NCBI GenBank assembly: GCA_030598075.1
Contig: JAUVQP010000002.1
Location: forward strand, 1 to 27,527
Origin: Miltoncostaeaceae bacterium
GTDB lineage: Bacteria; Actinomycetota; Thermoleophilia; Miltoncostaeales; Miltoncostaeaceae
Direction: 5' to 3'
DNA length: 27,527 nt
Numbering within the stretch: position 1 is the first letter of the stretch; each line of letters opens with the position of its first letter. Below the pieces are notes generated by a model that worked only from the letters and a program-made list of their open reading frames with translations, ran no database searches and was not told the DNA's origin. A program made the translations under genes and the position numbers. Of this stretch, positions 23,534 through 27,527 are shown in pieces.

Positions 23534-24420
23534 CCGCCCCCTCGACCCTGTCGCTCGCCGACGGATACCGGGCACTCGGGACATCCGGAGCGGCGGTGCG
23601 CGGCGAGGTCGCCATCGCGTGGGTGGAGGGCCTCGACGCGCGCTCCTTCCTGCACGGCCTGCTGACCCAGGACATCCTGGCCCTACCGGAGGGTCGGGAC
23701 GCCCCGGCCCTGCTGCTTGACGCGAAGGGCCGCATCCGGAGCGGGATGCGCGTTCGGGCCGACGGCCCCGCCTCGCTCACGCTCGTGCTCGACGCCCACA
23801 CCGCCGACCGCACGATGGACACGCTGCGCGACCTCCACTTCTCGGAGAGGCTCGACCTTCTCGGCCCGGAGCCATCGGCGCTCCTCGTGACCGCCGGGGC
23901 CGAGCCCGCCGCGGCGCGAGCGGTGGCCGAGATGGTGCTGACCGGGACCGTCCCGGGGACCGTGGACCTCGTCGTGGCCGATCCCGACGTCGCGCTGGCC
24001 GGGCTCAATCTTCCCGAGGCCCCAGCAGAGGCGCTCCGGGCTCTGCGCATCGAGGCCGGCGTGCCGGTCGTCGCCGTCGACACGGGAGAGAGAACACTCG
24101 TCCAGGAGGCGGGGCTTGGAGAGGCTGCGGTCTCGTTCACCAAGGGGTGCTACCTCGGACAGGAGACCGTGGCTCGGGCGCAGCACCGAGGTGGCGTCCG
24201 CCGGGCGCTCAGGGGTCTGCTGCTCGACTCCCAGCCGGAGAGCGGCGCCGCGGTGGAGCACGAAGGACGCTCCGTGGGCGTCCTCGGATCCACGGCGATC
24301 AGCCCGCCCCGAGGCGCGATCGGTCTGGCGATCCTTCACCGCGACGTGGAGCCGGGGGAGCGGGTGGTGGCCGACGGCGTTCGCGGCCGGCTTGTCGCCC
24401 TGCCCTTCCCCCCTCGCTGA
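23530..24420 (+). CDS. ygfZ: YgfZ/GcvT-like folate-binding protein for Fe-S cluster maintenance
   Basis: A tetrahydrofolate-binding protein of the YgfZ family, which helps assembly or repair of certain Fe-S enzymes. The signature KGCYLGQE is encoded at 24142-24165 with the redox-active Cys intact. RSFLHGLLTQDI in the N-terminal part and a C-terminal beta-domain with LGSTAISPPRGAIGLAIL complete the fold. The first GTG in frame (23596) would remove the conserved segment LADGYRALGTSGAAVRGEV. Upstream codons contain no ATG, GTG or TTG, so the likely start is ATA 23530, which overlaps the upstream stop as ATAG and has GGTGAG 6 nt before it, or CTG 23548. Length is about 296 aa from ATA. Function is clear; the start is not. 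Confidence 0.88.
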   Translation: MAAPSTLSLADGYRALGTSGAAVRGEVAIAWVEGLDARSFLHGLLTQDILALPEGRDAPALLLDAKGRIRSGMRVRADGPASLTLVLDAHTADRTMDTLRDLHFSERLDLLGPEPSALLVTAGAEPAAARAVAEMVLTGTVPGTVDLVVADPDVALAGLNLPEAPAEALRALRIEAGVPVVAVDTGERTLVQEAGLGEAAVSFTKGCYLGQETVARAQHRGGVRRALRGLLLDSQPESGAAVEHEGRSVGVLGSTAISPPRGAIGLAILHRDVEPGERVVADGVRGRLVALPFPPR

Positions 24421-24448
24421 CGTCCGACAGCCCTGTCAGACTGGGAAC

Positions 24449-24751
24449 ATGAGTTCGGGTGACACACCGCGGACCGATCGTCGGAAACCCGGGGGTCAGG
24501 GCCAGCTCATCCTCTTCCCCGCGCCCCGCCGCACGGGGCGTCGGGCGGTGCGACCCGGACGGGTCGAGCGCATGGCCATCCGACTTGATCGCACGGCCCG
24601 GTCCGCCGAGCGGGAGGCGGCGGCAAGCCGACGCGCGGGCGATCAGACGAGCGCTCGGCGGGCGGCCGACGAGGCGCACGGGGCGCGCCGGGCGGCGGCG
24701 ATGCTGCGGGGCGGTCCCGACGGCGTGGAGCGCGCCTTCGACGCTTCGTAG
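24449..24751 (+). CDS. Small Arg-rich hypothetical protein
   Basis: A 100-residue ORF with 22 Arg and one Lys, not recognised. It begins MSSGDTPRTDRRKPGGQGQL and has a short hydrophobic ILFPAP, then a long helix-prone stretch of Arg, Ala and Glu. Third codon positions are GC-rich as in neighbouring genes, but in such DNA that is weak evidence. A CAGACT hexamer lies 6 nt before the ATG, matching the leaderless register seen elsewhere; there is also a weak GGGAA. It follows ygfZ by 28 nt. If real, the charge suggests nucleic-acid or ribosome binding (speculation). Confidence 0.45.
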   Translation: MSSGDTPRTDRRKPGGQGQLILFPAPRRTGRRAVRPGRVERMAIRLDRTARSAEREAAASRRAGDQTSARRAADEAHGARRAAAMLRGGPDGVERAFDAS

Positions 24752-24772
24752 CGCGGGGCCACCGACCGAGGC

Positions 24773-25078
24773 CTACGCGAACAGGATCTCGTCGCCGGTC
24801 TCGCCCTCGCCGATCCGCTCGATGACCTTCTCGAATGCCCTGCGGTGGAGCACGGGCAGCAGGTCCTCGATGGAGCCCTCGAGAGCCTGCGGATCGGTGG
24901 CGTGGATGCCGACCCGCCCCACGAAGCAGGTCTTGATGCCCATCAGGTCGCCCGCGCGGCGGACGTAGACCTGAAACCCCCACATCATGGAGGGGTCGTC
25001 GGTCAGCGACGTACGAACGGGCTGCGGTTCGAGCACGTAGCTCGTGCCGTCGACGTCGATCGCGCGGGCGCCGCTCAC
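24773..25078 (-). CDS. Hypothetical protein, 101 aa
   Basis: Not recognised. It is a compact, probably cytosolic protein of 101 residues with SYVLEPQPVRTSLTDD, WGFQVYVRRAGDLMGIKTC and a C-terminal helix LLPVLHRRAFEKVIERIGEGETGDEILFA. No signal peptide or membrane segment is seen. GTG 25078 is chosen because AGGA lies 8 nt upstream and the start is 10 nt after the gamma-glutamyltransferase stop, so the two are likely co-transcribed. The mix of aromatic, charged and hydrophobic residues looks like a folded domain rather than a shadow ORF. Confidence 0.7.
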   Translation of the reverse strand: MSGARAIDVDGTSYVLEPQPVRTSLTDDPSMMWGFQVYVRRAGDLMGIKTCFVGRVGIHATDPQALEGSIEDLLPVLHRRAFEKVIERIGEGETGDEILFA

Positions 25079-25088
25079 GACGACATCC

Positions 25089-26624
25089 TCACAGCTCGAC
25101 CACCTCGCCGCGACGGGTGACGCCCGCGGCGGCCCCCCCGCGGCGCGGGTCGCCCGCCGCTCCGAGGTGGCCACCATCCCGTCCGGCCGCGGCAACGCCC
25201 CCGAAGAAGAGGTTCTGATCGGTCCAGCGGCGCACGTTCCAGCCCCGGCCCTCGAACTCGCGCAGAGCCGCCTCGTCCACCCCGGGCTCGGCGTCGACAA
25301 GGTTGCCCTCGATGTGCGCGCGCGGGCGGCGTACCGCGTCCAGCAGGTCGAGGTCTCCGTCCACGATCGAGACGATGGTCTGGACGATCGCGGATCTGAG
25401 GCGGTTCGAGCCCGCGGATCCAATCGCGACGTCGGGCTCTCCGTCGCGCACCAAGAGCGTCGGAGCCATCATGGAACTCATGCGCTCGCCCGGCGGGAGG
25501 CCCCCGAGGCCGTCCGCGTTGATGTCCGCCTCCCCGAGCATGTTGTTGAGCAGGACACCCGTCCCCGGCACCACCACGCCCGAGCCCGAGCCGTTGCTCG
25601 AGCTGAGGCTCGCGCTACCACCATCCGCGTCGACCGCACTCACGTGCGTCGTGCCGGTGGGACGGCGCGCCGGGGATCCCGCCGCGCCGCGGCGAAGGTG
25701 AGCCAACGCGTCCGCCCTCCGAAGCTCCGACGTGCTCAGCGCGTCCCGGCGGCGATTGGCCTCCTCGCACGCCGCGAGCACGGCCCGCGTGTGCTCGGCG
25801 CCGGCGGAGGCGGGTGCCGTCGCGAGGCGCTCCAACACGAGCCCGATGAGGCTGCCGCCAGTGCTGGGCGGAGCGTTCGTGATGACCGAGACACCACGGA
25901 AGTCGATCCGGATCGGCTCGCGCTGGACAACCTCGTAGCGAGAGAGATCCTCGTGGGTCAGCAGCCCACCGCTCCGGCCGAGATGCTCGACGATCGCGGA
26001 GGCCAGCGCCCCGTCGCGAGCGGTCCCGGCGCCCTCCCGCCCAATCTGCTCGAGGACGGCCGCCAGATCGGGATTTGGGAGCCGCTCACCCGGGCGGGCC
26101 GGGCGGCCCTCCGGCTCGAAGATGGCCGCGGCGTCGGGCGTGGCGGTGAGCATCTCGTGAAGGATCTCGTGGAGATACGCGGTGGCTCGCCCGATCACCG
26201 CACCCTCGCGCGCGATCGCCGCCGCCGGCGCCACGAGGTCCGAGAGCGGAAGGCGGCCGAGCCGCTCGCCGGCCTCGGCGAGGCCGGCCACCATCCCCGG
26301 CACCGCGACGGACGCCGGGCCGATATGGAAGACCTGCTCGGCGCCGCCGAACGGGACGGTGAAGGAGTCCAGCTCCTCCGGATCGAGGCGGCGCCCCCCG
26401 GGCCCGAGCCCGGGCACCGCCACGAAGAAGTCGAGAAGCGTCGTGGTCCCCGCGGGAGAGCGGGCCAAGAGGAACCCACCGGCTCCCGGCCCGGTGAGCG
26501 CCGGCTCGGCGGCGGCGGCGGCGAAGGCCGCCGAGCAGACGGCGTCGGCGGCGTTGCCGCCCCGTGCCATGGCCTCCGCGCCCGCGCGAGCGGAACGCGG
26601 ATGTCCCGCGGCGATGACCGCCAC
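25089..26624 (-). CDS. ggt: Gamma-glutamyltransferase homolog (divergent, no signal peptide)
   Basis: A 511-residue Ntn-hydrolase of the gamma-glutamyltranspeptidase family. The autoprocessing nucleophile is Thr near 325 in TGTTHVSAVD, which would give chains of about 324 and 187 residues. Other family blocks: IAAGHPRSARAGAEAMARGGNAADAV, NAPPSTGGSLIGL, GVVVPGTGVLLNN, ERMSSMMAPTLLV and GSAGSNR. Several donor-binding positions known from E. coli GGT differ: the Arg of LDFRE is absent (LDFFVAVPG), NNxMDDF is NNMLGEAD, and GSPGGSR is GSAGSNR. The substrate may therefore not be glutathione. GTG 26624 is the first usable start, 23 nt after ftsZ; no export signal precedes the conserved N-terminus, so it is probably cytosolic. 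Confidence 0.85.
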   Translation of the reverse strand: MAVIAAGHPRSARAGAEAMARGGNAADAVCSAAFAAAAAEPALTGPGAGGFLLARSPAGTTTLLDFFVAVPGLGPGGRRLDPEELDSFTVPFGGAEQVFHIGPASVAVPGMVAGLAEAGERLGRLPLSDLVAPAAAIAREGAVIGRATAYLHEILHEMLTATPDAAAIFEPEGRPARPGERLPNPDLAAVLEQIGREGAGTARDGALASAIVEHLGRSGGLLTHEDLSRYEVVQREPIRIDFRGVSVITNAPPSTGGSLIGLVLERLATAPASAGAEHTRAVLAACEEANRRRDALSTSELRRADALAHLRRGAAGSPARRPTGTTHVSAVDADGGSASLSSSNGSGSGVVVPGTGVLLNNMLGEADINADGLGGLPPGERMSSMMAPTLLVRDGEPDVAIGSAGSNRLRSAIVQTIVSIVDGDLDLLDAVRRPRAHIEGNLVDAEPGVDEAALREFEGRGWNVRRWTDQNLFFGGVAAAGRDGGHLGAAGDPRRGGAAAGVTRRGEVVEL

Positions 26625-26647
26625 GACGTCGGCGCTGCCCGAGCGGT

Positions 26648-27527
26648 CTACGCCGCTCCCTCGTGAAGCCCGACCGGCGGCCCCGCGTGGAGCACGCGCG
26701 CGGACCGCTCCACCCCGCCGGCCGGCGGGGGAGCGGGCGCGGAGGAAGCCGACGTCACGTCCCGGTCGAAGGACGCTTTCGGCGTGCGTGGGTAGGGCAT
26801 GTCGGGCTGTACGGGCTCGACCCGTCCGCGGCCGTCGCCGCGCCCGGGCGCCAAGAGCCGTGACGCCGGCAGCGCCTGATGCTCGTCGAGGGCGTCCGCA
26901 TCGGCCTCGCGGGCAACGGCCCGGGTCCCCGTGAAGTTCGCAGCCACGACGGTGACCCACACCTGGCCCTCGATCTCGCGGTCGACCGTCGCTCCGAAGA
27001 TGATGTTGGCGTCCGGATCCGCGGCTTCCGCCACGACGCGCGCGGCCTCGCTGACCTCGACCAGCGAGAGATCCGCTCCGCCCGTAATGCCGAGCAGGAT
27101 GCCCTTGGCCCCATCGATCGGCGTCTCGAGCAACGGCGAGTTGATGGCCGCCCGCGCGGCCTCGACGGCGCGATTGCCGCCACCGGCGTAGCCGATGCCC
27201 AGCAGGGCCGTGCCGGCCCCGCTCATGATGGCGCGAACGTCGGCGAAGTCGAGGTTGATGAGCCCCGGGAGCGTGATGAGATCCGTGATGCCCTGCACGC
27301 CCTGGCGCAGCAGGTCGTCGCAGACGCGGAAAGCGTCGACCATGCTCGTTCCGCGCTCCAAGATGGCCATGAGGCGGTCGTTGGGGATCACGATTACTGT
27401 GTCCGCTTGGTTCTTGAGCTCTTCGATGCCCTGATCGGCGGTGCCGACCCGACGATTGCCCTCGAACGCGAACGGACGCGTGACCACGGCGACAGTGAGG
27501 GCGCCCATCTCGCGCGATATCCTCGCG
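26648..27527 (-). CDS. ftsZ: Cell division protein FtsZ, N-terminal part beyond window edge
   Basis: The C-terminal 290 or so residues of the tubulin-like GTPase that forms the division ring. The frame is open to the right edge with ISREMGALTVAVVTRPF, so the gene continues outside. The catalytic T7 loop GLINLDFADVRAIMSGAGTALLGIG is intact, as is the core end DANIIFGATVDREIEGQVWVTVVAANF. After the core comes a disordered linker rich in Pro, Arg and Ala. The tail ends PVGLHEGAA with no match to the usual C-terminal peptide (DxPxFLR type) that binds FtsA, SepF or ZipA. It is followed by ggt rather than the pgeF/yggS/sepF genes common after ftsZ in actinobacteria, so it could be a second FtsZ copy (inference). 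Confidence 0.93.
   Translation of the reverse strand, partial: ARISREMGALTVAVVTRPFAFEGNRRVGTADQGIEELKNQADTVIVIPNDRLMAILERGTSMVDAFRVCDDLLRQGVQGITDLITLPGLINLDFADVRAIMSGAGTALLGIGYAGGGNRAVEAARAAINSPLLETPIDGAKGILLGITGGADLSLVEVSEAARVVAEAADPDANIIFGATVDREIEGQVWVTVVAANFTGTRAVAREADADALDEHQALPASRLLAPGRGDGRGRVEPVQPDMPYPRTPKASFDRDVTSASSAPAPPPAGGVERSARVLHAGPPVGLHEGAA

Noticed and set aside
25400..25440. GGTTCGAGCC-like tRNA T-loop sequence
   Set aside because: It lies inside the ggt coding region and no acceptor or anticodon stem could be built around it.

Overview
The window is a dense, very GC-rich stretch of bacterial chromosome with short intergenic gaps, frequent GTG and TTG starts, and G or C at most third codon positions. 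The gene order rpmE-prfA-prmC-sua5-(glyA)-wecA-atpIBEFHAGDC is the classic actinobacterial arrangement. The b and delta subunits are separate genes, unlike the mycobacterial b-delta fusion. Together with the flanking genes this suggests an actinobacterium outside the mycobacterial/streptomycete mainstream, perhaps Thermoleophilia; that placement is inference. No rRNA, tRNA, CRISPR array, phage gene or transposase was seen.

Layout. (1) 1-3962: a LytR-CpsA-Psr cell-wall ligase cut by the left edge, translationally coupled to an M20 metallopeptidase; divergent from these a secreted protein of unknown function, convergent with an MFS exporter. (2) 3963-4333: a non-coding gap holding a decayed copy of a 168-bp repeat and the atp operon terminator. 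(3) 4334-11650: the complete F1Fo ATP synthase operon on the minus strand, with c-ring residues of the H+-coupled type. (4) 11707-18304, minus strand: wecA (lipid-linked sugar initiation), an intact 168-bp palindromic repeat, a short-chain dehydrogenase, a 320-bp non-coding gap, glyA, and the sua5-prmC-prfA-rpmE translation-factor cluster with 4-nt overlaps. (5) 18462-21744, plus strand: leucyl aminopeptidase, then etfB-etfA. (6) 21741-22877, minus: a HisC-type aminotransferase, divergent from a plus-strand pair of a stand-alone Lon-N domain protein and ygfZ, then a small Arg-rich ORF. (7) 24773-27527, minus: the C-terminal part of ftsZ (cut by the right edge), a divergent gamma-glutamyltransferase homolog, and a 101-aa unknown protein.

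What ties it together: proton-coupled ATP synthesis, translation termination and tRNA modification, one-carbon metabolism, electron transfer and envelope assembly. This is core genome, not an island. I did not find a new multi-gene system. The most notable non-genic signals are a two-copy, 168-bp MITE-like palindromic element (12880-13047 and 4091-4258), and a set of start regions in which a TANNNT-like -10 box lies 6-8 nt before the start codon with no Shine-Dalgarno sequence, as in leaderless mRNAs. Two genes (ygfZ and the secreted protein) have conserved or signal-peptide sequence upstream of any nearby ATG/GTG/TTG. The FtsZ tail lacks the usual C-terminal peptide.
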